Below are positions 9,751-18,508 of a stretch of DNA of 64,000 nt, piece after piece. The DNA lies in assembly GCF_000144645.1 (NCBI RefSeq), contig NC_014377.1, positions 2,046,001 through 2,110,000 on the forward strand. Reading direction: 5' to 3'. The DNA comes from Thermosediminibacter oceani DSM 16646 (lineage in GTDB: Bacteria; Bacillota; Thermosediminibacteria; Thermosediminibacterales; Thermosediminibacteraceae). Within the stretch, counting starts at the first letter, position 1, and each line of letters opens with the position of its first letter. The translations under genes and the position numbers were made by a program. Under the pieces are notes generated by a model. It saw nothing but the letters and a program-made list of their open reading frames with translations. It did no database searches and was not told the origin of the DNA.

Positions 9751-10076
9751 TCCCTTCCCTCTCTTTCAAAAATGATATCCACTCCAATGGCTTTTTCAAC
9801 AGATTTTCTTACATCACTTATACCGATTCCCAGAGTACCGCGGTTGCTGGGAATCAACGTAATGATAGGCAACATTTTATCCCTGTAAAGGTCGATTCTC
9901 TCCCTTACCTTTTCGGCCAACTGTTCGGTTATAAAGATAACGGCGTAATTCTCGCGAACAAGTTTCATGAGTCTGTCCGCGGCTTCTTTCTCGTCGACGG
10001 CGGGGAAGGTTTCAATACCCGTTGACTTAAATGAAAGCACCGTATCGTGGTCTCCGATAACTCCGATCTTATACAT
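9747..10076 (-). CDS. ntpF: V-type ATP synthase subunit F
   Basis: The 109-residue Rossmann-like central-stalk subunit binds subunit D. It begins [21 protein letters not shown], the family hallmark, and has the typical [17 protein letters not shown] middle. Start is taken at the second ATG (10076), seven bases after GAGG; ATG 10082 is too close to the ribosome site. It overlaps both neighbours slightly. Confidence 0.92.
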   Translation of the reverse strand: MYKIGVIGDHDTVLSFKSTGIETFPAVDEKEAADRLMKLVRENYAVIFITEQLAEKVRERIDLYRDKMLPIITLIPSNRGTLGIGISDVRKSVEKAIGVDIIFEREGRE

Positions 10077-11073
10077 ATACATCCCTCAACCTTTCCCTTA
10101 TCATATCTTCAGAAATACCGTTAATCTTCCCCACCATCAGGACCCGCAGGATTTTGAGCTCGTTCTCCCTGGCTCCGAGATATCCCACGACTGTTTCCAG
10201 CCCGAAGGGCTTATAAAGCCCCTTCCGCAGCATGCTGAGCAGGAAATCGTCGGACAATCTCTCGTAGACCGCCGGGCTGTTCGTGGAGACCCAGCTTTCT
10301 AGGCCTTCCCTAACAACCTCGGAGTACCTGGAAAAGGCCAGGGCATCGATTACGGCTGACACCGGTTCCTGGAACATCTTCTTGAAAAACCCGGTATCGA
10401 TGCTGCCCCCCGGCAGGAGGGATTTTTCCAGGGTTCTGAGATCGGCCTGCATATACTTTAACCTGACCAGCGTTTTTATATTGGTGAGGTCCACCAATGC
10501 GTCCAGGTAACTTTTAAGAAAATCGTGGCCGATCTCCCGGACGAGCATATTGAGTTCATCGTATAAGGCCCTGTCCAGTACGAGGTCCACCTGCTGCGGG
10601 TCCCGGGTTTCTTCGTAGGCTTCAGCGGCCTTCTCAAAAGCAGCCCGCATGCGTTTCGGAACGGCCGCATCGCTTTCACCCTTGCTCAGCTTGAAAAGTT
10701 CCTCGGCCGGGACTTCTCCCAGGGTCGAGAGTTTTTCCGGCGCCTCAACGCCGAGTATCCTGCTTTTTAAAACGACCTTTAGATTATGGTAATCGTACTT
10801 GAGGGTGAAAAACCTCACCACTCTATGGTCTTTGAGCGATTCTCTTATTACGCCCAAAGTCCTTTTCATGCTGTTTTCCAGCGCTTTTTCGAAATCGTAC
10901 ACACTTTCCAGTTCCTCGAAATCCTGGGCATAATCGGTCTCGCCGAGGACCCTGAGGGCAGCGTCCAGGTCCTGCGCCTCAAGGACCCTCTGGACGATGT
11001 TCCTGCTCAAGAGCCTGGTCTCCAGGGCCTTTATCCTGCCCGATGCGTATAGGAAATCCTCATCCCGGGCCAT
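10069..11073 (-). CDS. ntpC: V-type ATP synthase subunit C (d-type)
   Basis: The 334-residue subunit sits as a funnel on the membrane ring and carries the D/F stalk. All-helical, with the family features DEDFLYASGRIKALETRLL at the N-terminus and YDYHNLKVVLKSRILG near residue 95. Start chosen at ATG 11073 (eight bases after AGGAG); ATG 11079 is possible but too close to the ribosome site. It lies between subunits E and F. Confidence 0.92.
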   Translation of the reverse strand: MARDEDFLYASGRIKALETRLLSRNIVQRVLEAQDLDAALRVLGETDYAQDFEELESVYDFEKALENSMKRTLGVIRESLKDHRVVRFFTLKYDYHNLKVVLKSRILGVEAPEKLSTLGEVPAEELFKLSKGESDAAVPKRMRAAFEKAAEAYEETRDPQQVDLVLDRALYDELNMLVREIGHDFLKSYLDALVDLTNIKTLVRLKYMQADLRTLEKSLLPGGSIDTGFFKKMFQEPVSAVIDALAFSRYSEVVREGLESWVSTNSPAVYERLSDDFLLSMLRKGLYKPFGLETVVGYLGARENELKILRVLMVGKINGISEDMIRERLRDVYV

Positions 11074-11078
11074 CGCCA

Positions 11079-11681
11079 TCACTCCTCAAAAAGTATTCGG
11101 GCCACTTCGGTCTCCAGCTCTTCCCTCTGGATCTTGAGCAGGTAATCGAAGGTGCAATTGATCTCCACCGTCGCCGATTTTAATATAAATCCGCCTTTTA
11201 TAGGTCTTTTCTCTCCCGAAAGCCTGATATTGCCTGCTTTGCCCTGCTTTTTCAGGGCGTTGTTAACCTTTTCTAGCAGCTCCGGAGTTATCCTCTTCTT
11301 ATCAGCCTCGGAGACTACGATCTCCTCATTGCCGTCAATGGCGGAGGTCAGTATAAGGCGGTAGACCAGGTCTTGGTACCTTTCGGCATCCAGATTCAAA
11401 AGCTTATCTTCTGCCCCGGCAAAGGCCTGGTCTATCAGGGCCTGTTTGGCTTCCAGATACCGCTTTCTCTCTTCCAATTCGGCCATGGACAGGATTTTCC
11501 TCTTTTCCTCCCCGGCCGCCTTTCTGGCCCTCCCCTCGGTATGGGCTTCCAGTTCTGCGGCTTTTTTCTTGGCCTTTTCCAGGATTTCGGCCGCTTCCTT
11601 TTTCGCATTTTCAATTATTCGGTTTTTTCCCTCTGCGGCTTCCTCCAGGATCTTTTCTTTTATCTTTGCAATGCCCTGCAT
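11079..11681 (-). CDS. ntpE: V-type ATP synthase subunit E
   Basis: The 200-residue peripheral-stalk subunit. The N-terminal half is one long charged helix ([20 protein letters not shown]..) that should form a coiled coil with the G/H-type subunit; the C-terminal half is globular ([20 protein letters not shown]), as in other E subunits. ATG 11681 follows AAGGAG with ideal spacing, so an upstream GTG is rejected as start. Confidence 0.92.
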   Translation of the reverse strand: MQGIAKIKEKILEEAAEGKNRIIENAKKEAAEILEKAKKKAAELEAHTEGRARKAAGEEKRKILSMAELEERKRYLEAKQALIDQAFAGAEDKLLNLDAERYQDLVYRLILTSAIDGNEEIVVSEADKKRITPELLEKVNNALKKQGKAGNIRLSGEKRPIKGGFILKSATVEINCTFDYLLKIQREELETEVARILFEE

Positions 11682-11693
11682 TATAAGCACTCC

Positions 11694-12191
<498 letters not shown>

Positions 12192-12227
12192 TTAAAAAAT
12201 TAAATTATTAAAATAAAATCAATTATT

Positions 12228-14159
12228 TCAAGCGTCTTCCAGATCCACATACTTCGTCTCCATCCTCAGGGGGTCAAAGGGTCTGCCCCCGCCGTCGTAA
12301 AACTTGCCGAAGAATTCTATATACTGCAGACGGCTGTCGTGGACGTAAGCGCCCAGGACGTTTACCGCAATGTTGAATATGTGCCCCCCTACCATCACCA
12401 GTACCATAGCGATATAACCGAATATATTTACTCCGAGCATTCTCGCCATGGTATTGATGACCGTGGCTATAACGCCCGTCGCCAGGCCCAGCGCCAGCAG
12501 TCGGGAATAGGAGAGCACGTCGCTTAGGTAACCGGTCACGTTATAGAGGCTCAAAAGCCCCGAAGTGAACTTTTTTACGATGCTCTTTTCAGACCTGCCC
12601 TGCGTAAGCACTAGACCCACGGCGCCGACGAGAGCTACGTATTTTGCCGTCCCGGCCAAACCGGGAAACGCCATCATAATGAGCCCCGTTAGCAGCACCA
12701 GCCACAGCCCCTGGTCCATGAGGGCGTCAGCAATATTTCCGCTTCTTATATTTTTACAAGCGCTTAGAATTATCCCGACATATATCTGTATGATGCCCAG
12801 GGCAAAGCTTAAAAACAGCACCGTCATGGGATCATCTAAGGGATTCATCCAGAGGGGTTTTATTTTTATAAGGTCACCGAACCAGCTGCCGAACAAAATC
12901 CCCCAGATAAAAGTCGATATCCCGCCCAGGAACAGCAGCCCAGCCAGTTTCTTGCCCATTCCTTTCAGTTTGAGTTTCCAGAGGGCAAGGCCTGTCATCA
13001 GCGACAGCACCAGTCCGTAAGCCGCATCGCTGACCATCATGCCGAAAAATACGAAGTAAAAGAGTGCCATGAATGCATTCGGGTCTATTTCTCTGGGGTT
13101 GGGAAGGCTGTAAAGCTCGGTCACAAGCTCGAAAGGCTGCAATATCCTCGGGTTGGACAGGACCACCGGAATGTCGTCTTCTTCCGACGGTTCGGCTAAA
13201 ACTATATGGACGGCGTCGGTGACTGAGGTGACCGCCTTTTTTACGGTTTCCACCGAAGGCTCGGGAACCCAGGCTTTCATAAGGAAGACTTTTTCGGTAC
13301 CCACCATCTTCAGAAAGTTCTCCTTTTTCTGTTTTCCCAGGAACCAGTAATCGTAGAGGGTTTCAAAGTCCAGGAGCCGGTCCGCCAGAGCGGAAATCTC
13401 CGTCTTTATTTTCTGCCTTTCAGCTTCGATGGCTTTTAACCTCTCCTGAAGCTGTTCGACTATCCGTGCCGGAGTCCCCGTAAACCCCGAAAATTCTTCT
13501 ATATTTACTGAAAATTCCTTAAACAATTCCTGTATTTCGGATTTAGCCGAATGGTGATAGACCATTAATAAAAGGCTGTCTTCCCGGCCTTCTCCCACCG
13601 GGATTATTTCCGCGGGAAGGTCTTTTTCAGCTGCTTTATCCCTGAAAGACATGAGGTTTTTCTTGGGGACCGCTAGAGCCCTTACTTCCACCTTGCCGGT
13701 GGAACCCAGTTCCTCTACGGGGACGTCGAGCCGCTCCCAGGGTTTCATTGATTCAATCTGATTTTTTATTCTGGATTCTTCCGTCTTAAGCCTGGAAAGC
13801 TTCTGATCAAGGTCGGAAAGCGAATCTACGAGCGTTAAAATCTCGCTCTCTCTCTTCAGGAGGCCCTCCAGCTTTTTCACATCGACCCTTGGCCTGCCGT
13901 GGATAAGAGGGTTTGGCTCCCGGCCGTAAGGCTTCAGGAAATCGATGGCGAATTTCAGCCTGCCGAGCTTCAGTTCGAGCTTCGATAGCTCTTTACCTAC
14001 TTGCTCCGGGAGCTTTTCGTTGGTGGCATTAATGTCTATATTTTCCCCTTTCAAATCTATGATTTCGGCCGCTCCCAGTTTCTGCAAGGCGCTCAGTATC
14101 TGATCCCGCTCTTTGTGCAGGCCAAAGAGGTACATTTTTTTCATCTTAACAATTGCCAT
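12228..14159 (-). CDS. ntpI: V-type ATP synthase subunit I (a-type stator)
   Basis: The 643-residue stator subunit forms the ion half-channels. The N-terminal soluble half (1 to about 330) contains coiled coils that meet the peripheral stalks; the C-terminal half has about seven or eight membrane helices (ALFYFVFFGMMVSDAAYG, LLFLGGISTFIWGILFGSWFG, LSYSRLLALGLATGVIATVIN). The essential Arg is probably in SYSRLLALGLA. The start overlaps the end of the H/G-type subunit by 14 bp; ATG 14159 and the Met five codons later are both possible. Confidence 0.93.
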   Translation of the reverse strand: MAIVKMKKMYLFGLHKERDQILSALQKLGAAEIIDLKGENIDINATNEKLPEQVGKELSKLELKLGRLKFAIDFLKPYGREPNPLIHGRPRVDVKKLEGLLKRESEILTLVDSLSDLDQKLSRLKTEESRIKNQIESMKPWERLDVPVEELGSTGKVEVRALAVPKKNLMSFRDKAAEKDLPAEIIPVGEGREDSLLLMVYHHSAKSEIQELFKEFSVNIEEFSGFTGTPARIVEQLQERLKAIEAERQKIKTEISALADRLLDFETLYDYWFLGKQKKENFLKMVGTEKVFLMKAWVPEPSVETVKKAVTSVTDAVHIVLAEPSEEDDIPVVLSNPRILQPFELVTELYSLPNPREIDPNAFMALFYFVFFGMMVSDAAYGLVLSLMTGLALWKLKLKGMGKKLAGLLFLGGISTFIWGILFGSWFGDLIKIKPLWMNPLDDPMTVLFLSFALGIIQIYVGIILSACKNIRSGNIADALMDQGLWLVLLTGLIMMAFPGLAGTAKYVALVGAVGLVLTQGRSEKSIVKKFTSGLLSLYNVTGYLSDVLSYSRLLALGLATGVIATVINTMARMLGVNIFGYIAMVLVMVGGHIFNIAVNVLGAYVHDSRLQYIEFFGKFYDGGGRPFDPLRMETKYVDLEDA

Positions 14160-14469
14160 AGGAAGTCACTATCCTCTCCAAAATTAAGTCTACAGCTTTT
14201 TGAATGCGGCCTTCCGCCTTTCCCCGAAGTTTTTTAATTTTGTCTTCATACTGCTCCCTCAAAACCAGAGCTTCTTTTTGCGCCTCTTTTTTTGCAGCTT
14301 CTATAATATTTTTAGAGGTCTCTTCGCCCTTTTTGCGGGCCTTTGAAATCAGTTCCTCGGCTTCGCGGTTGGCTTCAGCGAGTATCAACTTTGCTTCCCT
14401 CTCAGCTTCTTCCACCATTGCTCTGGCCCTGTTCTCCGCATCTTTGATATCATTCAGGATTTCCTTCAA
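14146..14469 (-). CDS. ntpH: V-type ATP synthase subunit H/G (peripheral stalk)
   Basis: The 107-residue protein is almost wholly a charged helix (NRARAMVEEAEREAKLILAE..), as expected for the V-type G/H subunit that forms the peripheral stalk with subunit E. The start is TTG at 14469, after GGAGGTGGAGGACGG. It is the first structural ATPase gene and overlaps the next gene (subunit I). Confidence 0.85.
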   Translation of the reverse strand: MKEILNDIKDAENRARAMVEEAEREAKLILAEANREAEELISKARKKGEETSKNIIEAAKKEAQKEALVLREQYEDKIKKLRGKAEGRIQKAVDLILERIVTSYGNC

Positions 14470-14496
14470 CCGTCCTCCACCTCCCCTAAAAAATAT

Positions 14497-14724
14497 TTAT
14501 TTCTTTTTTTTGAATTCAATGCTTACCAACCGGTATACACCTGCTACCCCTGAAAGTAATCCAAGTATTACCCCCAATATCAAAAAAGCGCTACCGGTTG
14601 AAAACCTTCTGTCCAGATAGGCTCCAGTATAAACACCGCCCATTATAGGCAGTGCTATATTCAATCCTATTTGTGTTAAAAGTACAGCATATTGTAATAT
14701 TTTGATGTCTTTCATATAGGTCAT
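14497..14724 (-). CDS. AtpZ/AtpI-like membrane protein
   Basis: The 75-residue protein has two membrane helices joined by GAYLDRRFSTGS (YLD and similar residues are the hallmark of AtpZ/AtpI family proteins). AtpI/AtpZ usually lies at the head of F-type ATPase operons and is thought to help assembly or Mg2+ supply. Here it is 27 bp upstream of a V-type operon and under the same promoter. The start is unsure: ATG 14724 or ATG 14715, and neither has a strong ribosome site. Confidence 0.7.
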   Translation of the reverse strand: MTYMKDIKILQYAVLLTQIGLNIALPIMGGVYTGAYLDRRFSTGSAFLILGVILGLLSGVAGVYRLVSIEFKKKK

Positions 14725-14823
14725 TATACTATATTAATTCATAAAATTCAAACCACATATTCGCTGTTTATTTTTCAATTTCTCACATTTCCTCCGTCTA
14801 TCTCTCGGTTATGCCTTTTGTGA

Positions 14824-14852
14824 ATTATATCACATAAAATCATGCCAGTCTA
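14824..14852 (-). promoter_or_regulatory. sigma-A promoter of the ATPase operon
   Basis: On the minus strand: -35 TAGACT (14847-14852), 17-bp spacer, -10 TATAAT (14824-14829). It lies about 100 bp upstream of the first gene, leaving a leader of roughly 95 nt in which I see no clear structure. Confidence 0.65.
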
Positions 14853-14938
14853 CCATCTCTATAATAACTCACCATACGTTATATTAACGGCCCTTTGATT
14901 AATGCCTATTGTAACCGGCATCCTTTATCCAGGCGGGC

Positions 14939-14966
14939 AAAAAAGAACCCGCCTGTTAAGCGGGTT
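14939..14966 (-). terminator. terminator of sigI-rsgI
   Basis: Arms AACCCGC (14946-14952) and GCGGGTT (14960-14966), followed on the minus strand by six T. It lies just after the rsgI stop at 14971. Confidence 0.85.
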
Positions 14967-14970
14967 GAAC

Positions 14971-16080
14971 TCAGCGTCCTCGGCCAGGCCGGGGCCTCCG
15001 GTATCTTCCGGCTGACCTGTCTTTTTTATCATTATCGTCGTTTTTGCGGTGGCCGGCGGGGACATATTTTTTACCTTCCTTTTCCTGCGAATCCGGAATC
15101 CTAAACTGGAGTTTGCTGAAGAGTTTCTCCCGCTCTTTCCCGCCCCTCGCTGATAAACTCACGATCCTCCTGTTGTCGAAATGGTCACTGTCCCTTTCGT
15201 CCCGGACTAAACCTGACGGATTGCCCCGGAACTCGCTCCAGTCTCCTTTTTTGATTTCCCCGCGCACCCTGTCTTTTACCGGCTTTTCTTGTTCTTTCGA
15301 ATCGTTTCCCCTTTCTTCTATCAAATCCTCACCGGTTTTTGCTTTAAGTTCATCAAGCATCTCTCTGACGCGCATCTTTTTTATGCGTTCAACGTCCAGC
15401 GCCGGATCCGCTTTCTTTAGCTTTTCAAAAAGCAGAAGCTTGCCCTGGGATATCCCCATTTTCTTGGCTTCCTGGTGTTTTTCTATGGATGCTTCCTGAA
15501 CAAGTACTTTTACTTCTCGCGAGTCATTTTGCTGAATGGAAATACCAGTGTTTCCCTTCAGTTCCTTCCGTGCCGTCTCCTCTAACTTTTTTTCGAGTTC
15601 CGGCATCTTTTTGTCGTGCACGTTTGATACGGTGAACATCACGACCGAATCCGGCCCGAGGAGGTTCTGTTCTTTAGCCCGGTAAAGCAGCATCCTGACG
15701 ACCTTCTCCGGAGGCTTGGCTCTGAACGAAGTCCGGTCTCCCACAAGGCGGGCACCGTCGTCATTAAGGCCTTCGACATCTATCACGCGGTTGAACCGGT
15801 TCAGGGACATCTCCACACTGGGGTTCACGTCCATTGTCACATAGGTCACCGGGTGGAAAAACGCGGCAAATCCGTATCCCGCCGTAACCGCTAAAATTAC
15901 AAATACTGCGGCCAGGGACGCTATTTTCCAGAATACGGGGCGGTTTGCGGCGGTCTCGGGGAAATCTACTTCATCGCCGATCTGCCGGCCTTTATACGCA
16001 TTGTATATTCTTTTAAAATCGCCCCTTGGAGTTACGACTATGATGTGTTCTCCCTCGATGTCGACAATTACACCCTTCAC
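14971..16080 (-). CDS. rsgI: RsgI-type anti-sigma-I factor
   Basis: The 369-residue membrane-spanning anti-sigma factor should hold SigI at the membrane. The cytosolic N-terminal domain (residues 1-45, MKGVIVDIEGEHIIVVTPRG) matches the RsgI_N family. One membrane helix follows at about 49-74, then the outer domain with DVNPSVEMSLNRFNRVI; the Asn86-Pro87 bond lies where RsgI proteins are reported to self-cleave. The C-terminal third (about 260-369) is very basic, low-complexity and rich in Arg/Lys/Asp/Gly, with no carbohydrate-binding domain, unlike the polysaccharide-sensing RsgI set of cellulolytic clostridia. It follows sigI by 4 bp. Confidence 0.85.
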   Translation of the reverse strand: MKGVIVDIEGEHIIVVTPRGDFKRIYNAYKGRQIGDEVDFPETAANRPVFWKIASLAAVFVILAVTAGYGFAAFFHPVTYVTMDVNPSVEMSLNRFNRVIDVEGLNDDGARLVGDRTSFRAKPPEKVVRMLLYRAKEQNLLGPDSVVMFTVSNVHDKKMPELEKKLEETARKELKGNTGISIQQNDSREVKVLVQEASIEKHQEAKKMGISQGKLLLFEKLKKADPALDVERIKKMRVREMLDELKAKTGEDLIEERGNDSKEQEKPVKDRVRGEIKKGDWSEFRGNPSGLVRDERDSDHFDNRRIVSLSARGGKEREKLFSKLQFRIPDSQEKEGKKYVPAGHRKNDDNDKKDRSAGRYRRPRPGRGR

Positions 16081-16084
16081 CTTT

Positions 16085-16789
16085 TTACCCCCACTTGATG
16101 TACTCTTTTATGTATCTGTAATCCCCCGATAAAATAATCACCGCTGCTATTATATAATTTCGCCCTCGCTCGATCTTCTTTCGGGGTATTTTAGTCGCTT
16201 TTACAATTTTATCTACCGGCAGGTATTTTTTCTGTTTTATCGTATCCAGTATTTCCGGTGACGACATTATGAAGTCGATTACCTGAAGATAAATCCGGCG
16301 GGTGCCTTCCTGTTTGGGGGAACTTTTGGCCACATCGGAAAAGGTTAGCCCCCATTTTTCCAGTTCCTTCTTTATTTCGAGGATTTCCAGCCTTCTTTGT
16401 TCGCTTATCTCTTCTTCCCTGTGTTTTTTTATAGATTCCTCAATGCTGATGTCCAGCTCGTATTCCTCATCCTCCTGATTCTGTACGATGTACATTACCG
16501 TTTCCCTGTTTTTCCGTTCCCGCCGGTAGTAATCGACAAGCCGGCTTCTTATCACGTTTCTGGCAAAGGCGAGAAAATTACCTTTTTTTATGTCGTATCT
16601 CTGAACGGCTTCGTCGAAGGCGATCATGGCTACGCTCAGCTCGTCGTCTATTCCGTATTCAACCCGGCGGCCCAGGTACTTTTCTACAACCGAAGCAATG
16701 AAAGGCCTGTACTCCTCAATTAACCGGTTTACTTCATCCTTGTTACTCTTTATCATCATGACCCTTTCGTTTATAGAAGGATGCGACAT
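16085..16789 (-). CDS. sigI: RNA polymerase sigma factor SigI
   Basis: The 234-residue sigma factor of the SigI type: sigma-70 region 2 (INERVMMIKSNKDEVNRLIEEYRPFIASVV..DELSVAMIAFDEAVQRYD..FLAFARNVIRSRLVDYYRRE) followed by the SigI-specific C-terminal domain ending in KIPRKKIERGRNYIIA. Start at ATG 16789, after GGAGGT; upstream codons in the same frame lack a ribosome site. SigI controls heat or cell-envelope stress in bacilli and polysaccharide sensing in clostridia. The single rsgI partner is downstream. Confidence 0.92.
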   Translation of the reverse strand: MSHPSINERVMMIKSNKDEVNRLIEEYRPFIASVVEKYLGRRVEYGIDDELSVAMIAFDEAVQRYDIKKGNFLAFARNVIRSRLVDYYRRERKNRETVMYIVQNQEDEEYELDISIEESIKKHREEEISEQRRLEILEIKKELEKWGLTFSDVAKSSPKQEGTRRIYLQVIDFIMSSPEILDTIKQKKYLPVDKIVKATKIPRKKIERGRNYIIAAVIILSGDYRYIKEYIKWG

Positions 16790-16822
16790 GGCGACCTCCA
16801 GATACCATAATGAACCATTTTC

Positions 16823-16853
16823 ATTATAGCACAAAGTTATAGGGTAAAGGCAA
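16823..16853 (-). promoter_or_regulatory. possible promoter of sigI
   Basis: On the minus strand a perfect -10 TATAAT (16823-16828) with a weak -35 TTGCCT (16848-16853) at a long 19-bp spacing. I do not see a SigI-type ACCCCC/CGAA pair. Confidence 0.4.
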
Positions 16854-16861
16854 ATAAAAAA

Positions 16862-16881
16862 AGCGGGGAATAATCCCCGCC
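16862..16881. repeat. terminator hairpin duplicated as target site (left copy)
   Basis: 20-bp sequence AGCGGGGAATAATCCCCGCC, a stem-loop with 6-bp arms (GCGGGG/CCCCGC). The same 20 bp occur at 18479-18498 on the other side of the IS1182-type element. Here it still has its run of seven A/T (16855-16861), so this is the far half of the original uraA terminator. It also serves as a minus-strand terminator reading toward sigI. Confidence 0.85.
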
Positions 16882-18478
16882 TCAGCTTGTAGACAAAGCC
16901 GCTTTTAGGATGCATAACCTAAAAGCGGCTTTTTGTTGAAGGCGAAGAAAATTTTTAAGAAAAACGAATGTAAAGCGGGGACTGTTGGCGGAAACGTTCC
17001 CCGTCTTTTCTTCCATAAAGCCAGCTTTTTTAAATTCATGCATGCGAAAAGAAGCGTGAGGTAATGTCCAACTTTCCTCAAGCCTCGTAGATTTGTATAG
17101 CGCATGCCATGCTTTTCCTTCGCATCGGCAAATACCCGCTCGATGGTCTGGCCGCGCATTTTGTATAGTTCTTTACCCCATTGGGTGTGTCTTATATCTT
17201 CCGCTATTTCTATGTAATGCTCCCATATATGCCGAGTTATGATTTTTGTGTAATTTTTACTTTTGGTGCACTGTAGGCGCATGGGACATTTACAGCATAT
17301 TTGGGGGTTGCTCCTATATTCCCGGTATCCCGCCCGGTTGGTGGTGCTGTATTCTAATATTTGGTTGTTGGGGCATATGTAACAATCATAATATTCGTCA
17401 TAGACGTATTCGCGTTTTTTAAAGTAGCCATCTTTGGTCATCGGCCTCTTGTAGGGCATAACGGGAAGCGCTCCTGCCTCAATGATTTCTCTGCATATCC
17501 CGGGGGTTTTGTAGCCTGCATCAACCACTACCGCCTCTATTTTAGAAAATTTATCGTTTACTTCTTGAAATAAATCGGAGAATACCTGGCTGTCATGAAC
17601 ATTTCCAGGTGCTATTTTGACACCAAGGACAAAGTTGTTCCGGTCACAGGCTACAGAAGCTGTGTAGGCAAAGCAGCGCTCTTTTTCCCCTTTTTGAAAC
17701 ATCCCACTTTCAGGATCTGTGGTGCTTACCCTGACTTTTTTAGAGCTATTTTCTCCTTTGTTGTTATCGTCATCATCATCTTCTTCTTCAAAGGGCTTTT
17801 TACCGTTTGCTTCCCGTTCGGCGTTGATTTCTTTTAAAAGTTCTTCCTTATATTTTTGAGTCCGTTGCTTAGCGACTTTCTCGATATATTTATTCTTATT
17901 GGCACTGGCTTTTATGTGAGTAGCATCGATAAATACTGCATCTGTTTTAACAAACCCGCATTCTATTGCTTCCATCAACACCCGCTCGAATATCTTTTCA
18001 AATAGATCACTTTCCTTAAACCGCCGTTCATAGTTTTTTCCAAAAGTTGAAAAGTGAGGTATTTTTTCTTGTAATCCATAGCCTAAAAACCAACGGTAAG
18101 CTACATTGACTTCTACTTCTCTGATGGTTTGGCGCATGGAGCGGATTCCATACAATGCTTGGAGCATGAGTAGCTTAATTAACACTACCGGGTCAATACT
18201 AGGTCTTCCTGTATTTTCGCTATATAGGTCTTTTACTTCATCATAAATGAAATTAAAGTCGATGCTTTCTTCTACTGCCCTAAGGAGATGGTCTTGAGGT
18301 ACTAAGCTATCGATGCTTACTAATTCTACCTGCTCTATTATTTCTCGATTTTTCTTCGTTAACATTTCATCGCCCCACAATATTTTTGTATCTTCTTTAA
18401 TTTTACTAAAAAGCTGATGATTTTTGTACTAGCTTTTGCAAAAAAAGACTGTCGACAGTTACTTTGTCGACAGTCTGA
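16882..18478 (-). mobile_element. IS1182-type insertion sequence inside the uraA terminator
   Basis: A 1597-bp element. The ends are imperfect inverted repeats: TCAGCTTGTAGACAAAG at the left, and the complement of the right end reads TCAGACTGTCGACAAAG (14 of 17 match). It carries one transposase gene. Each end also has a hairpin with a T-run pointing inward: arms around 16896-16933 with TTTTT on the plus strand, and GACTGTCGA/TCGACAGTC (about 18448-18476) followed by T on the minus strand. The target duplication is the whole 20-bp host stem-loop. Confidence 0.85.
16905..18365 (-). CDS. IS1182-family DDE transposase
   Basis: The 486-residue transposase has the N-terminal DUF772-type domain (RPSIDPVVLIKLLMLQALYGIRS), then a DDE core: VFIDATHIKASANKNK (Asp), VVVDAGYKTPG (Asp), a Cys-rich insertion (CYICPNNQ..CCKCPMRLQC) and ERVFADAKEKHGMRYTNLRG (Glu). 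Start is ATG 18365. A very acidic linker (EEEDDDDDNN) sits between the first two Asp. The last codons overlap the left-end hairpin. It looks intact and could act on the related element at 25630-26335. Confidence 0.92.
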   Translation of the reverse strand: MLTKKNREIIEQVELVSIDSLVPQDHLLRAVEESIDFNFIYDEVKDLYSENTGRPSIDPVVLIKLLMLQALYGIRSMRQTIREVEVNVAYRWFLGYGLQEKIPHFSTFGKNYERRFKESDLFEKIFERVLMEAIECGFVKTDAVFIDATHIKASANKNKYIEKVAKQRTQKYKEELLKEINAEREANGKKPFEEEDDDDDNNKGENSSKKVRVSTTDPESGMFQKGEKERCFAYTASVACDRNNFVLGVKIAPGNVHDSQVFSDLFQEVNDKFSKIEAVVVDAGYKTPGICREIIEAGALPVMPYKRPMTKDGYFKKREYVYDEYYDCYICPNNQILEYSTTNRAGYREYRSNPQICCKCPMRLQCTKSKNYTKIITRHIWEHYIEIAEDIRHTQWGKELYKMRGQTIERVFADAKEKHGMRYTNLRGLRKVGHYLTLLFACMNLKKLALWKKRRGTFPPTVPALHSFFLKIFFAFNKKPLLGYAS

Positions 18479-18498
18479 AGCGGGGAATAATCCCCGCC
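18479..18498. repeat. terminator hairpin duplicated as target site (right copy)
   Basis: The same 20 bp as 16862-16881, directly after the uraA stop codon region. The stem-loop is intact, but on the minus strand it is now followed by the IS end instead of the T-run, so uraA termination may be weakened. Confidence 0.85.
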
Positions 18499-18508
18499 TC
18501 TATAAATC

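Noticed and set aside
5749-9888. Long open frames on the plus strand opposite the V-ATPase genes
   Set aside because: They run antisense to clear, full-length ATPase subunits, have no ribosome sites, and read as low-complexity translations caused by the GC-rich third positions of the real genes.
18440-18480. GTCGACAG repeats as part of a CRISPR array
   Set aside because: They are the two arms of one hairpin at the IS end, not evenly spaced repeats. I see no CRISPR array anywhere in the window.
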